Part shown: positions 1-13,312 of the stretch, piece by piece | How the letters are laid out: the number at the start of each line of letters is the position of its first letter | Position numbering within the stretch: position 1 is the first letter of the stretch | Assembly: GCA_030015575.1 (NCBI GenBank) | Contig: JASDDO010000016.1 | Span: 179,116,815 to 179,180,814 of the forward strand | DNA length: 64,000 nucleotides | Direction of reading: 5' to 3' | Source of the DNA: Agapanthus africanus | Taxonomy: Eukaryota > Streptophyta > Magnoliopsida > Asparagales > Amaryllidaceae | Translations under genes and position numbers: made by a program | Notes under the pieces: generated by a model | Databases searched by the model: none | Told to the model about the DNA's origin: nothing | The model's input: the letters and a program-made list of their open reading frames with translations, nothing else

Positions 1-3000
1 GTCGTACTACTATTTTGGCCTACGTCAAGGGTATGTACGGGTGGGTTCAAATTAACCTGGACAATGATGGGTAGAACTTGATACGTGACTTATCACATTT
101 TGACCTCACGCCAAGGTCATAAGAGCATGGGGTAAAAATCACATCGGGAGTTTCTAAAGAAACTGAAACTTGCCAGATATGCGCATACCTTCTGGAGTGT
201 GATAACGTGAGCGGATTCCGTCACGTTATCATGCGATGATAGTTGGATCCTGATTCCCACTGATGAGTTGGTTTACTCCTCGGGTGACCCCGACTAATTC
301 TTCTTTCAGGTTTGGAGGAGAATTTGAGGTTACAGTGGGAGGTTTCCAGATTAGATAAATTGGTAACCATTCTGATCTAGGTTAGAGTGCACGCTGAGTG
401 TTTCTTTTCTCTCTCTCTTTAGCAGCGACCATGGCCCGACCCTACACTATGACCCAGTGACCAAAATTAACCGAACCTTCTTAAACACTGGATTTTGGAT
501 TGTCAGAGTTGCAAACCTCATTGCCACTCCTACTTTTACCCTTTTCTCCAGGACACCCCGTATTACTACGAACGTCCACTTCCATTGGACAAAACCATCG
601 TATGGTTATATACGAACTCGAAGGAATTTATTCGAGGATGGTTTCCGGTTCTGGAGAAAACGAATAGGACTATTCAGTTGTCTTTTCCTTTTACCTTCTC
701 TCAGGTTGCGAGTACTCCTTGGTTTAGGAGATAGTACACCTACTACGCAAATTGGATAGTCTTCTTCCAAACCATAGGCAGGTGCCGACCGGTAGGGAAT
801 GAAGAAAACCAATTAACCTAACGATGGTGTACAGAAGGTATTAAGTAAAGACATATCAAGGGATTAGTAAGAGGGCAAAGTAAATTGCGACTGTTATTCA
901 CGACCAAACCAAGTATTTCTTCGCCAATCCTAAATCACCTTTGTATTTCTCCAGGACACTCCGTATCACTACGAAGATCCACAGTTTATTGGATACTCCA
1001 TCGTATGGTTATATACGAACTCGAAAGGAACTTGTTCCAGTTCGGGGATGGATTCTGGTTCAAGAGAAATAGGAATAAGGTTTATTCGGTTGTCTTTTAT
1101 CTTCACCTTCTCTCGCATTGCGAGTGCTCCTAGGATTATGATAGTACACCCATTATGCTTATTGGATAGTCTTCTTCCAAACCATAGGCTGGTGCCGAAC
1201 GGTAGGGAAGGAAGAAAACCATTTAGCCTAAGAGGGTGTGCAGAAGGTAATGACTAAAGACATATAAAGGGATTTGGAAAGATGGCAAAGAATTACACGG
1301 TTACGGTTGTGAATCTGGATAATGGAAGAGGCATTACTAGGAATACCGGGATACCCCATCGAAACATTTCAATGTTTCAGTTTCGCTGTGTACTGTTAAA
1401 AGAAAACTGATTTCCCAATTAGACACTTGCTCCAGGGTATGTATTTACCAGATATGATTCTCACATCTGTATTGTTTTACAGATGATGAGTGGGAGTAAG
1501 TTATTGGGAATTAGGTGATCATCCTCATTATATCGGAATTCGTTGTAATTGGTGATATTTGAGGAAATCGCCTGGGTTGTTTGCCGGTCGGCAAATATTT
1601 GGTTTTGAATATCCGTTGTTATGCACCAATTTCAAATTGATATATCTGTACATCTATTGTTATAGAGTGAGATATACCTTTTTGAAATTATGTCTATGAC
1701 ATTTACCTATATCAGTGGATGGTTAGGTAAGGAGCAATAAACAGCGGTGTAATTCTTCTTAACCATAGGTACAGTTTTCAACCTACGACACACAGGGAGT
1801 GAGTTATCAGACTCAAGGGACTTATACAGAGTATTGTATGTTGTCCACTGTCCATTAGGACAGAAGGGTTGGTCCTCGTACTATATTCGGTTTACTTATG
1901 ACTTCTCTAGTTCTTAGATAAGTATTTCGTAGAAACACAAGGTCTGAGTTTTGAGAAGTTATAGGTATATGAATAAAGTAGAGAACCAGGTGTTGCAAGT
2001 ATCGGGATTCTTCAAGGTGATCAAAGATGTAGATACTTGTGTAGGGTATTCAGTTGATAGTAATGATTAAGAGAATTTGCTTCTCTTTCAGATTACTCAT
2101 AATTGGAAGCACTCCTAAGTTGAGTAATGATGATCGGCCTCTCTCCATTTAGTTGACATGCACTGGAGACAGCTGCATGATTTGAATCTGGTTCAATTAA
2201 ATCAGTACCTCTGGTTCTATATTGGATATAGAACAGTTCATATCTTAACGATGTTAAGGTACGGGGAGTTGTCCGGCTTATGCTTAAAACCAGACTCTGG
2301 ATAACTCAAGGCACGTTTCTGTAATGGCTGTTTGTGGGTTGACCCAGGCTATGACGAGGGTTGACTGTCTACCATCTGGAAGATCAATAGTGATATTGTT
2401 CTAGACTCGCCATAGTTTTAATAAAAATGGATTTTTTCAGAAAACAGTAGTGGGAGTATGGTAGAACTAGAAGTGATTCCAGAACCGCAAACGATTACTG
2501 AAGATTTGATTAGAACCTAAAGATTCAATCTGGTTTAACATTCCATTGGCCACTCCGCAGATACGGTGGGTAACCTCAGGCACCCGAGAGGTACTCCGGT
2601 AGCCTCAAGGACGGTGACAGGGAGGTTCTTGTTTACCCAGACTGGCCATTGCTGTTGTTCCAGGCTGCGAGACCCGGCATGAGGATGAGTATAGCGTCGT
2701 TCTAAACTAGCTTTAGAAGTGTACGTGTATATGACTCTGCCAGAGGGTTGTCGTAGTCAGTGGGAGCAGCGGAAGCATTGGTGGACAAGTGGATTATGTC
2801 TATTTATAGACTAAAGCAGATATAGCGGAGATAGATCATCTATCTCTGATGTGACAGTCATAGGTTTGACTTCATCAGAATAGGGGATGGATCTGTTAAG
2901 AAGGTAGTAGGGTGTGATGTCCTGGTATTTGGATGACATACACAGAGTAGGAAGTGAAATTCCTATACTACGATCGGTTATACTTTGGTTGCCACACAGT

Positions 3001-3848
3001 GGTTTCTCCAAAAATGACTTGGATATTATATAAGACATTCTGGTTACTGGATCTATGGTTTTAGATCTAGATTTGGGTAGTTTCCCAATCTGGGTACTTA
3101 GACAACATTCTAAAGGTATTAAGAATGGACGACTCCTGGCATGGTGGTGTACCTGCAGGTGATGGAGTCACCCTCTCTAAAGGTGTCTTACAGACTAAAG
3201 GGAGAGGGATGTGCATGATTGGCAGATCACTTGCTTAGGCAATTGAGTCGATCATGAGTACCACACCAGATGTTGTTTTTGCAGTAGATGCAATAAGTTG
3301 ATATTGATCCAATCCTGGAGAAACGGTCGGAAGCAGTTTTAGAACATAAGTGGATGTTCTAGGGATATGATAACGACAGCCGCATTCGGGAAACAGTTAT
3401 CATTCCAGGCTTCCAAGGTGACATAGATGACAGAGAGGTTGTCAGAGTTATAGTTTTCCTTCTGACGAGGGGCAGCATTTTGGACAGGTGGTCTAAGAGG
3501 ATACTGAGGGAGGCATGACGCAGGATACTGATTAAGTTCAGTTGACGATACAGTCTAAGAAGTTTGGATTTGGATTTCATTTATGTGCTAGGTCCCATCA
3601 GACATCCAGACACATTCTAAGACAGGTATTGCTCATCTCGGGAGATGTCATTCTCCACGAACTTGAGATATAGAGAGACATAGAAAGAAACATCCAGGCG
3701 GATCCACTCACTGAGGCTATTCCTCGAACGCAATAGTTTCGCAAACGGGTTTTGTGAGACTGATTAGTAGAGGAGTTGGGTGCTCGGTATCACACGGGCT
3801 GTGAGTATGCGACATCGCAATAATTAGCCTTGAATGCAAGTGGGAGAT
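1..3848 (+). pseudogene. Copia element 1: decayed leader and gag-pol
   Basis: Internal region of a Ty1/copia element whose 5' end lies outside the window. The leader is recognisable from its TTGGCC...GTCAA motif copies at 15-30 and 100-116, which match the leader of the intact element at 40161-40352. A pyrimidine tract with AG-CAG at about 405-424 corresponds to the sequence before gag in the other elements. No frame longer than about 100 codons survives. Remnants of pol are clear: the integrase/RT hinge at about 2431-2517, RT sequence with the AGTGGGAGCAGCGG block at 2760-2830, a damaged YVDD box near 2925-2940, RNase H traces at 3590-3770, and a polypurine tract at 3837-3848 directly before the LTR. 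It is far more decayed than the neighbouring element 2. It may have been mobilised in trans while already non-coding. Confidence 0.8.
545..1310 (+). repeat. Two-copy direct repeat, offset about 405-410 bp
   Basis: The stretch from about 545 to 895 is repeated imperfectly from about 948 to 1310. Both copies begin at TCTCCAGGACAC and share the blocks TATGGTTATATACGAACTCG and GGATAGTCTTCTTCC in the same order. The repeat sits where gag should be in element 1. I could not match it to gag of the intact element. It is either a tandem duplication of decayed gag or foreign sequence. Confidence 0.65.
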
Positions 3849-5970
3849 TGTTGGAGATAGTGCCCTCAGAGTCAATTATTGGATCACAGGCACGTGATTG
3901 CAATGATTGATGGAGGACCTATCCAGATAGGACAGTCTTACTCGAGATGGTAGTATGCTATCTGGTTTATCTTTATCATCGTGTACTGCTTTAGGTGACC
4001 TTACAGGTCACTATTGCACGTTGATAGAGCCCTTAGGATTCTTGCTTAACTGCCAGCAGTATGAGGGCGATCATATACGTGGGAGCTGGTAGTCTATAAG
4101 CACATCCTTAAAAGGTCCCTAGTCGTGGGAGTTTTGAGATAGGGCATCGATACTCCAGAGTAGACTAGTGTATACAGTCGAGACCCCGACGAGGGGCGGT
4201 GGCCTGTCTCACAAGCCACTAGTGTCAGTTGGTTCACCTAAGATGTATACAGGTGCTCATTGGGTTATGAGTACACCGGACAGGACTCGCTGGGAACATG
4301 CTAGTTGGTCTTATGCCTGACGTCAGATAGCAGTTCCCTGGTGACATGTGTACAGGTTAGTTCATCGACCTGAGATCGTCATTTGTCTCGTGTGAGTTCC
4401 CACTGTACTTTGATTACTACCCTACCACTCTCAAAGGAGACGTGCAAACAGGTTTTAGTTGGGTACAGTCCCGAGCCACATGGAGGCAGTGAGCGGATCT
4501 GTAGGGGTTCGTCTCTCCCGGTATTGGGGGTGAGGTCGCGCTGTGTCTAGGAGAGCCCTTACACGAAGTCCTTGGCTAAGGCAGGAGATTTACTGGTAGG
4601 TATTCCAGTAGTATCTCAGGGTGTTCTGGGCTACACTCCGACACGACTTGTACCGCTTTTGGGGGTCTGACTTTTACCAACCCCCTAAGCCCGCCATGCG
4701 ATGCTCATAGACGAACGGACCGGATTGTATGGATATTGTCACTGACAGGCTCAGTAGAGTGTCAGGATGAGTTCGCTCATCGACATCCCTTTTGGTCGAT
4801 ACCTGGTAGCCCGTTACGTATGGCTAATACCTCTGACGTGCTAGTGGTTAAATCCACAGCCAAAGTTTTGACGAGTCTTTAGAGTTCCCCACAGACCGTT
4901 TTCTCAAGTTTCGGGTGAAACGCTGTGGAGGCCGTTTGGAGATATGGCAGGGTTCGATCAGATACGTGCGGTATTGCACGGATCATGATCGGACGGATAA
5001 TACTAGCGGGCTTTGGTTTAAGCCGGATCTTAGTATTGTACAGTGTAGATTTGTCTCATTGCATTTGTATTTGGTCGGAATACAAATGCGGGTATGTATA
5101 TACAGTAGCGGGGTTTCCTGTAATTTATTACGGGATCAGTTTTATGAAGTTGCCAGTTTGCATTCCGTTTCGGCCATTTTCCTTTGTATCTTTCCTTGGC
5201 TGAAAAATGGTGGAGGAGGGCTTATTTGCAATTGTGCAAATTAGCATTGTGGAAGGTGGTCTTTGCATATTGTTGCTTCATGATGGTTGCACCATCATTT
5301 GATTTCTTGACTTCATCATGGCTTGACCTTTGGAGTCATGATGGTTGATGGAGTGTGGGTTTTAGTTGGTGATCATTTCTTTTCATGATAACCCTTTCTC
5401 TCTCTTGCATTATAGGACTCTCTCATTTTTGATCTAGACACACTCCTCTCTCTTTTTTCCTCTTGATATGGCCGGCCACATGTGGGGAGGGGCTGTCCAA
5501 TTTTGGGGTGGGGATTTTGTTCATCTCATATCAATTTGCTTACACCAAAATTCCCAAGTTGATCTCCATATCTCATTCCTCCACTCAAAAGGCAACTTCT
5601 AGTGACCCCAATGAGACTTAGCACTACATTATTCTACAGCAATTCTTGGGCACGTCGGCTCGCCAACTTCGTGCCCGAGTTGCCTCAGTCCAGAGGTGGG
5701 AGCCCGTAAAAGAACCCGGCGATGTGGTGCCCTTCCGACGAGGAGTTGAAGACCGGAGATTCCGCGGGGAGATCGGGACGACGACGAGAAGACCGAAGGA
5801 CACGGATCGCGCGGTATATCTCTCTACCCTTTCTCTAGTTTGCTAGGACTATGTTAATGGCCCGATTAAGGATTTTAGTGCGCGGTGGTGCCGGTTCAAA
5901 AGTTAAAGTAAATTATCGTTTCCGCATTTTGGCCTCGGATTGACGGCCTGGGCGCCGCCGTGCACTTTCA
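3849..5970 (+). repeat. 3' LTR of copia element 1
   Basis: The LTR begins TGTTGGAGATAGTGCCC immediately after the polypurine tract and ends near GCACTTTCA. It is 2122 bp. The same family recurs inverted as a solo LTR at 15821-17951 (2131 bp), which fixes both ends. It holds blocks shared by all copia LTRs here, including the hairpin GGCTTTGGTTTAAGCC at 5009-5024 and a CGTGC/GCACG inverted repeat at 4965-4980. The next base opens directly into gag of element 2, so either element 1 inserted there (predicted target duplication GGTAT, 5971-5975) or the two were joined by deletion. Confidence 0.85.
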
Positions 5971-8900
5971 GGTATATCCTCACCGCTAAGGCACCTGCAG
6001 TCCCAGGTCCCAAATCCAGTAATGCGGATAAGGAAATCCGCAAAACCTGGGAGTATGATTGCGCGAAGGCCAAGTGCATCGTGCTTTCCTCGATGAACAA
6101 TGAACATCAGAGGAGGCACGAGGATATGGAACTAGATGCTATATTTCTCCATACAAAGGAACTTTATAGAGAGCAATCTCGTATAGCAAGATATGAGACC
6201 TCAAAGAACTTGTTTCGAGCGAGGTTGGCCGTCGGATCATCGGTAGGAGAACATGTCCTAAAGATGATTGGCTATATAGAAGAGCTCGCAGACCTTGGGA
6301 CGTCTTTGGATAATGAGCTCTATACAGACCTTATTCTCCAGTCCCTTCCTTCCACCTACACCCAGTTTATTCTGAACTTCAACATTCAAAGAAAAGAAGT
6401 TGAACTTCCGGAACTCCTTAACATGTTGAGGAGTGCAGAGGGCACCTTGCAGAAGGCAAGAGAAATACCCGCTATGTTTGTTAGCGATGCTTCTTCTTCC
6501 GGGTCCAAGGCTAGGGCCAAAGGAAGGAAAAAGAAGGCCGCCACCAAACCTAGAGGAGGTGTTAGTAAGGTGCGAGCGAAGGGAAAGAAAAAGTTTGTGG
6601 TACCAGTAGTGGCCCAGGATGAGTGTTTCCGTTGTCATAGGAAAGGGCACTGGAAGAAAGATTGCAAGGCGTGGAACGCCAAGAACCAGGAACCGAAGCA
6701 AGCTGTGGCTTCGACTTCAGGTGTGTTTGTAATTGAGAATTGTCTGTCAATCAACTCTACTTCCTGGGTATTGGATACCGGATCAGGATCTCATATATGC
6801 AATTCATTGCAGGCACTGAGAAACCGTAGAGTGCTGAAGGATGGTGATATGACCCTGATGGTTGCTAACGGAGCTAGTGTGGGAGCTGTGTCCGTAGGGG
6901 ATTATCACCTGGGATTGACGAGTGGACACATTTTGGTTTTACATAACTGTTTTTGTGTACCTAGCTTAACGTGTAATATCATATCAGTTTCCTTGTTATC
7001 AAATAAAGGTTATGATTTCACGTTTGTAAGTGATGTTGTTAAAATCCACCTTAATCATAGTTTGATTGGGTCCGGTACACTGGATAACGGTATATATGTC
7101 TTAAACCAACTCCAAATTTTCAATGTCCAGAACACACTAAAAAGAAAGTCTCCAGATTTAAATAAAGCTTTCTTATGGCATTGTAGACTGTGTCACATCA
7201 ATGAGAGAAGGTTGACTAAGTTACATAGAGAAGGATATTTGGACACGTTCAAATATCAAACTTATGCCACTTGTCAATCATGTCTCAAAGGAAAGATGAC
7301 AAAGCCTCCATTTACTGGACAAGGAGTAAGAGCGAGCGAGCTCTTAGGACTCATACACAGTGATGTATGTGGTCCAATGTCTACACATGCAAGAGGTGGT
7401 TTTTCCTATTTCATTACTTTTACGGATGGTTACTCAAGTTACGGATTCATTTATCTGATGAAACATAAATCCGAGGCTTTTGAGAAATTCCAAGAGTACA
7501 AGAATGAAGTAGAAAACCAAACCGGCAAAAGTATCAAGATACTAAGATCTGATCGAGGTGGTGAATACTTGAGTGCCGAGTTCCTACGTTACATAAAAGA
7601 GAATGGGATTCTCTCTCAGCTTACTCCTCCATACATTCCACAGCATAACGGTGTATCGGAGAGACGGAATCGAACCCTATTGGATATGGTACGATCCATG
7701 ATGAGTAATGCTGAGTTACCGCGATCTTTTTGGGGTTATGCGCTAGAATCTGCGGCATATCTTTTGAACATGGTTCCTACCAAGACTGTGCCTACCACGC
7801 CATATCAGATGTGGAGTGGGGAGAAACCCCATCTTCAGTATGTAAAGATATGGGGATGTCCAGCTTTTGTTAAAAAGCAGCATGCGGACAAGCTCGAGGC
7901 ACAATCAGTAAAATGTAAGTTTGTGGGATATCCAAAGAACTCCAAGGGATATTATTTCTATTACGCAGAGAAACAAAAGGTTTTTGTTTCTCGTAATGCC
8001 CATTTTCTAGAACAGTAGTTTTTAGAAAAGGAAATAAGTGGGAGCGAAATAGAACTGGAAGAAATTCCAGAACCACAAACTACTACTGAAAGTTTGGTAG
8101 AACCGGTAGTTCAAGAAGAACAGGACATTCCCGCACCCCTCCGCATGAGTAGTAGGTCGTCTCATCCGCCAGAGAGATACTACGGTTTTCTCATAGATAG
8201 GGATAGAGAGGATTGCATCATCGATGATGATGAACCTACTAGCTTCCAGCAGGCCATCCAGAGCGGCGACTCGGTACGATGGCTAGATGCAATGCAGACC
8301 GAAATGGAGTCCACGTACACCAACAAAGTATGGACTTTGGACTTTGTTCCAGATGGGGTAAAACCCATAGGATGCAAATGGATCTTCAAGAAAAAGATTG
8401 GTGTAGATGGACAGGTGGAAACCTATAAGGCTAGACTTGTTGCAAAGGGTTTTCGTCAAAGATTTGGTTTGGACTATGACGAAACTTTTTCCCCAGTGGC
8501 TATGCTCAAATCCATTCGGGTCCTTCTTGCTATTGCTGCCTTCCATGATTATGAAATCTGGCAGATGGACGTAAAGACGGCTTTTCTGAATGGAAATTTA
8601 GAAGAGTGCGTCTATATGGATCAGCCAGAGGGTTTCAATCAGAGTGGGAGCAGCGGGAAAGTATGCAAGTTGCTTAAGTCCATTTATGGACTAAAGCAGG
8701 CATCGCGGAGCTGGAACATCTGTTTTGATGAAACAGTCAAAGAATATGACTTTATCAAAAATCCAGATGAACCATGCATATATAGTAAAGTTGTAGCACG
8801 AACTGTCGTATTCCTCGTCTTGTACGTGGATGACATTCTATTGATAGGAAATGACATTCCTATGCTACAATCTGTCAAAGGATTCTTGTCACACAGTTTC

Positions 8901-9808
8901 TCCATGAAAGACCTGGGTGATGCCTCTTACATTCTGGGGATCCGGATCTATCGTGATAGATCCAAGAGGATGTTGGGACTTTCGCAGTCCAGATATATCG
9001 ACACTGTACTGAAAAGATTCAGTATGGAAGATTCGAAGCGCGGTATTCTACCGGCTTGTCACGGAATCACCCTATCCAAAGAGATGTCTCTCAAGACTGA
9101 TTTGGAAAGGGAACGCATGTCTATTATACCCTACGCTTCTGCGGTAGGCTCTATAATGTATGCGATGTTGTGCACCAGACCAGATGTAGCTTACGCACTG
9201 AGCGTGGTAAGCCGGTATCAGTCAGACCTAGGGGAGAAACACTGGATAGCAGTAAAGAACATTCTCAAGTACCTGAGGAGGACTAAGGAGATGTTCTTGG
9301 TTTACGGCGGAAAAGACCTCAAGATGGAGGCATTTGCTGATTCCGGCTTCCAGAGTGATAAGGACGATTCCAAGTCCATGTCAGGTTATGCCTTTACCCT
9401 CAATGGAGGGGCGGTGTGCTGGAAGAGTTCCAAGCAGGAACCGTTGCTGACTCGACGATGGAAGCGGAGTATATTGCTGCTTGCGATGCCGCAAAAGAAG
9501 CGGTCTGAATAAAGAAGTTCCTAACAGAACTTCAGGTGGTTCCTACCATTGTTGATCCAATACCTCTGTATTGCGACAACAACGGAGCTATAGCTTTAGC
9601 AAAGGAACCAAGGTCCCATCAGAAGTCCAGACACATCTTAAGGCGGTATCACCTGATCAGGGAGATCATTGATCGTCGGGAGATCGAGGTCCGGAGAGTT
9701 GCTACTGAAGAGAACATTGCTGATCCATTCACGAAGGCCCTACCTCAGATTCAGTTCGAGAGGATACTCGAGATCATCGGTCTTCGATATGCCAGTACAT
9801 GGCCCTAG
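5971..9808 (+). pseudogene. Copia element 2 gag-pol, 5'-truncated and broken
   Basis: Polyprotein of a copia element closely related to the intact one at 40861-44802. The first 35-40 codons of gag are missing because the reading begins against the LTR of element 1; the open frame upstream of 5971 is LTR sequence. Domains in order: gag; a CCHC knuckle (CFRCHRKGHWKKDC) at about 6624-6665; protease DTGSGSH at about 6775; integrase with its HHCC region near 7180-7300; core SDRGGEY near 7549 and HNGVSERRNRT near 7643; RT with YVDDILLIGND near 8824; RNase H to 9808. Damage: an in-frame TAG at 8016-8018 in the hinge, a one-base deletion near 9438 (CAGGAACC against CAGGACACC in the intact copy), and TGG to TGA near 9507. 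It is not able to make a full polyprotein but is clearly young. Confidence 0.92.
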
Positions 9809-9822
9809 TGAAAGTGGAAGAT

Positions 9823-11713
9823 TGTTAGTGTATATGCCCTAGGGGCCATTATTGTATCATACTAGTTTGTATATTACTTAATGGAAGCTTGGGATATTCA
9901 CATGTATATAACAGTCTTGCTAAACATGGTAGTATGCTACTTGGTTTTTCTATCTTAATATGTGAGTATACGTATTGATAGAGCTCTTAGGATCTTGCTT
10001 GACTACCAGCATTGTGATGGCAGTCACACTAGTGGGGGCTGGGTAGTCTACAAGCACATCCTTATTCAGGTCCCTAGTCATAGGATTATCGAGACAGGGC
10101 ATCGTTACTCCGGAGTAAACTAGTGTGTACGCTTCTCATCCCAGTTGGGGAGATGGTCTGTCCCACAGCCGTTAGTACATCGTACTGGAGATAGTATACA
10201 GGTGCTCGTTGGGTTATGGGTACACCGGACAGGACTCGCAGGGAACTGTAGGTTGGTTTTATACCAGTCGTCAGTTAACAGTTTTCAAGTGACATGAGTA
10301 CAGCATAGTCCGCAGACTTGACACTGCTACTTCGCCTCGAGTGTGTCCCACTGTTCTTAGATTGCTACCCTACCACGGCTCAAAGGAGTCATGAAAACAG
10401 GTAGCAGTTGGGTGCAGTCCCGAGCAATTGGAGGCAGTGGCGGTTAGACAGGATTCGTCTCTCCCGGTATTGGGGGTTGATATCGCGCTGTGTCAGAGAG
10501 CCATTATGCATAGTCCCTGGCCAGGACAAGCGAGATTTGCTGGTAGGTTCCAGTAGTTTCTCAGGGTGTAATGGGCTTCAGTCTGACACGACTTATACCG
10601 CTATTAGGGGACTGACGCTTGCCGCCCCCTAGGCCCGATATGCGATAGTCTTAGACGAACAGACCGGATTGTACGGAGATTGTCACATCAGACTCAGTAG
10701 GAGTTCGGATGGGTTTCCTCATCGGCCTTCTTATCGACATCTACCTGGGGACCGTTACGTACAGCTAGTGCCGCTTGCGGTCTATGGTTAAACCCACTGC
10801 CAGCGTAGTAGTCGAGTCTTTAGAGTCCCACACAGAGAGTTTCCCTACTCCAGGCGAAACGATATAGAGGTCGTATGGTTTTACGACAAGGGTTCGGACG
10901 CATACGTGTGTTTACGCACGTACGACATCCGGACAGTTTTTACTAGCCGGCTTTGGTTTAAGCCAGTTTCCAGTATCCGGTTATTAGATTTATACAGTCT
11001 AAAGTTTTCCGTGTTTTCACGGATAGGAGGGGCGTTCTCGTAATTTCGCGAGAAGCTTCTAGAAGGTTGGTGACTTGGGGGTTTAGGTGGCATAACTATT
11101 AAATGGGATTCATGACTCATTTGTGTGATTCATCCTTGTTATTAATGCATCATAAATGCTTAATGACTCATGGAGATGAATCACTCATTTATATTTATGA
11201 AGCATGGTTGTTAAATCCTTTATTTTCATTTATCTTGATAATGATAATGCTTCATATATATCATGAGAGATCATTATCTCATTCCATTCTCTTGCTCACT
11301 TTCTCTCTCCTTAAGCTCTCTCTCTTCAAACCCTAATCCTCCCCTCTCATGTGTTGAGACCAAGGATTAAAATAGAATACTTAATCCATAACCCTTCTCT
11401 ATATCACCTAGGTTACTTAGATTAGCACTTTAAGAAACCTAGTTACCTCAAGTTAGAGGTGAAGCTTAAAGTAAAGCTCTCGGGTGGATCATCTACTTCA
11501 TAGAGAAGGCCGGAGAGGACGTGGAGAACGAAAAGACGAAGGACACGGTTCATTAGGTATAATCACTTTTCATAGTAGTTGATAACTTCTATGATTCTTG
11601 TTAGTTATAGTTTAGCAAAGATTCTCGGTTAGTCGATGTTTACGCATAAAACAAGATCGTTTTTCATTATTCCGCCTCCCCGCAAGTCGTGGGGTGTTGT
11701 ACATCGACTTACA
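9823..11713 (+). repeat. 3' LTR of copia element 2
   Basis: It follows the polypurine tract AAAGTGGAAGATT, starts TGTTAGTGTATATGCCC and ends CATCGACTTACA. It is 1891 bp and the same family as the LTRs of element 3 (1883 bp). Conserved parts are the inverted repeat ACGTGTG-TTTA-CGCACGT at 10904-10921, the hairpin GGCTTTGGTTTAAGCC at 10949-10964, and two TGACTCA motifs at 11113 and 11164. The 5 bp after it, GTAAT (11714-11718), should recur before the 5' LTR outside the window. Confidence 0.9.
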
Positions 11714-12672
11714 GTAATCAACCCAAGTCATCCCAGATTTCCCAGCACACTCAAAGTTCACAACCCGACATTGCAAAGTTCTGTAAATCCGTATTTTTGG
11801 GTTTCAGTTGGGTTGGTCTGGGTTTCTATCATTTGGGAAGGGTTTAAGTTCACCACTAGGCCTCAATTCACAATCACAACTCAAATCAAACCCCAACCCT
11901 CTCTAGAAATCTCCAAAGTTCACCAAATCGCACCAAATCATAACTAAACACATAAATGGTTTAAAGTGAATGAAAAACTACACTAAGTGTGTATGGATTA
12001 CCTCATTTAGCACCCATGAATCCTCTACAGCGCCAAAATGCAAACTTTCTTGGTCCAAGGTGTAGCTAGTAAGCTCATGCACATTTTTAATGAAGTGGGT
12101 ATTGAGTTTTGGGGTGTTTTTAATATAGTTTTGAGGAGGTGAAGAGGGGGACGGAGTGAGGGCAGCAGCAGCAGCAGCAAATGTGAGAGGGAGAGGAGAG
12201 AAAATGAGTGAATGATTGAAAAGGGAATGGCTCAAGACCAAGGTTGACTCTCACCTCTCTCTCTCTTGCCCATACCTCACACTATGCACAATTTTTTTTA
12301 TGTTTTCATTTCTTTTCTTTTGTTTTCTTTTCCTTCTCAATTAAAACAACAACCATGCCAAAAAAATTAAGAGAAGGCCATGAAGAAAATATAACAAGTG
12401 CTAAAAAAATGATATGTGCACAAAACATGCTTAAAGTCCGATTAGCGATTTTTAATCGTGATTAGCACTAAAATAGTGTCAAATAACTCAAAAATTCTCA
12501 TAATTTGCATAATTCACATAAAGCACCCTTATTTCAGTAATTTCTAAAAAAAATTTAAATTTTCCCCCATTTATCGGTATTTAATTATACCGCACTATTA
12601 AAATATTCAATATTTTATTATTTAATTATAAAAATTCCCAAAAATAATATTTTATTTTTCTGAAATGTTACA
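11714..12672 (-). repeat. LARD2, 3' LTR (right part, minus strand)
   Basis: On the plus strand this ends ...CTGAAATGTTACA and is followed directly by the inverted polypurine tract. Read on the minus strand it is the start (TGTAACATTTC) of a 3' LTR. The left remainder is interrupted by element 2 and lies outside the window. Its last 669 bp (from 12004) match 32335-33004 with about 25 differences. A CAG run near 12160-12180 and pyrimidine-rich sequence at 12290-12350 are shared with that copy. Short open frames here are not conserved and I do not call genes. Confidence 0.8.
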
Positions 12673-12688
12673 ATCTTCCCCCCTTAAA
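12673..12688 (-). other. LARD2 polypurine tract
   Basis: ATCTTCCCCCCTTAAA on the plus strand reads as a purine run TTTAAGGGGGGAAGAT on the minus strand, immediately upstream of the 3' LTR. This is the plus-strand primer position of an LTR retroelement. The same tract is found at 50250-50265 in LARD1. Confidence 0.85.
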
Positions 12689-13312
12689 GAAATTCGGTCC
12701 CCGAATTTAAATTTACACCCTTCAAATACTAAAACATTTCATTAAAAAGTCCAAGTCGTCGGGGCTCCGAAATCATCAATACATAAAACGCATCATAGCG
12801 CAATGCGTGCGCATAAATTATGTGCAGATAACTCAAAATCAAAACTCCGTCAAACATCCCGCAATCATCGGAGTCATGGGAAAGACATCGATGTCAAATC
12901 CAACGCGAAAACCAACATGATATGCATCAAAACTATATATGTAAACATCTGAAGGAAATGCATGCCAAATCTTTCATGTTACTGTGCGATGCGCGTATCG
13001 CGGCACAGTGGCGGACGTCTAGTGTAAGAAAATAACTATATACATATATACCCTTTGTTTCATATGTACGTACCGCCGAAACAATTTAGAAGGGTTCCCT
13101 TGTTTTTAAACGTTTCGTGTTATATCAGACACGTAGGTAAATACTGAGTCTATAGCTCTTTTTGGAAATCCCTTCGATAACTATCAATGCAAGCAAAATA
13201 TATCCAGGTACTGTCCTCTGACTAGTCCTGCTAAGTACGAAACAATAGTAAATATCATAAAAACGTACTGCACCATAAGAAATCAATCCCAAAAGGTCCA
13301 TAAGAATGCCAC

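Noticed and set aside
5940..5970. N-terminal residues of the open frame leading into element 2 gag
   Set aside because: These bases are the end of the element 1 LTR, shown by the matching solo LTR at 15821; they are not gag.
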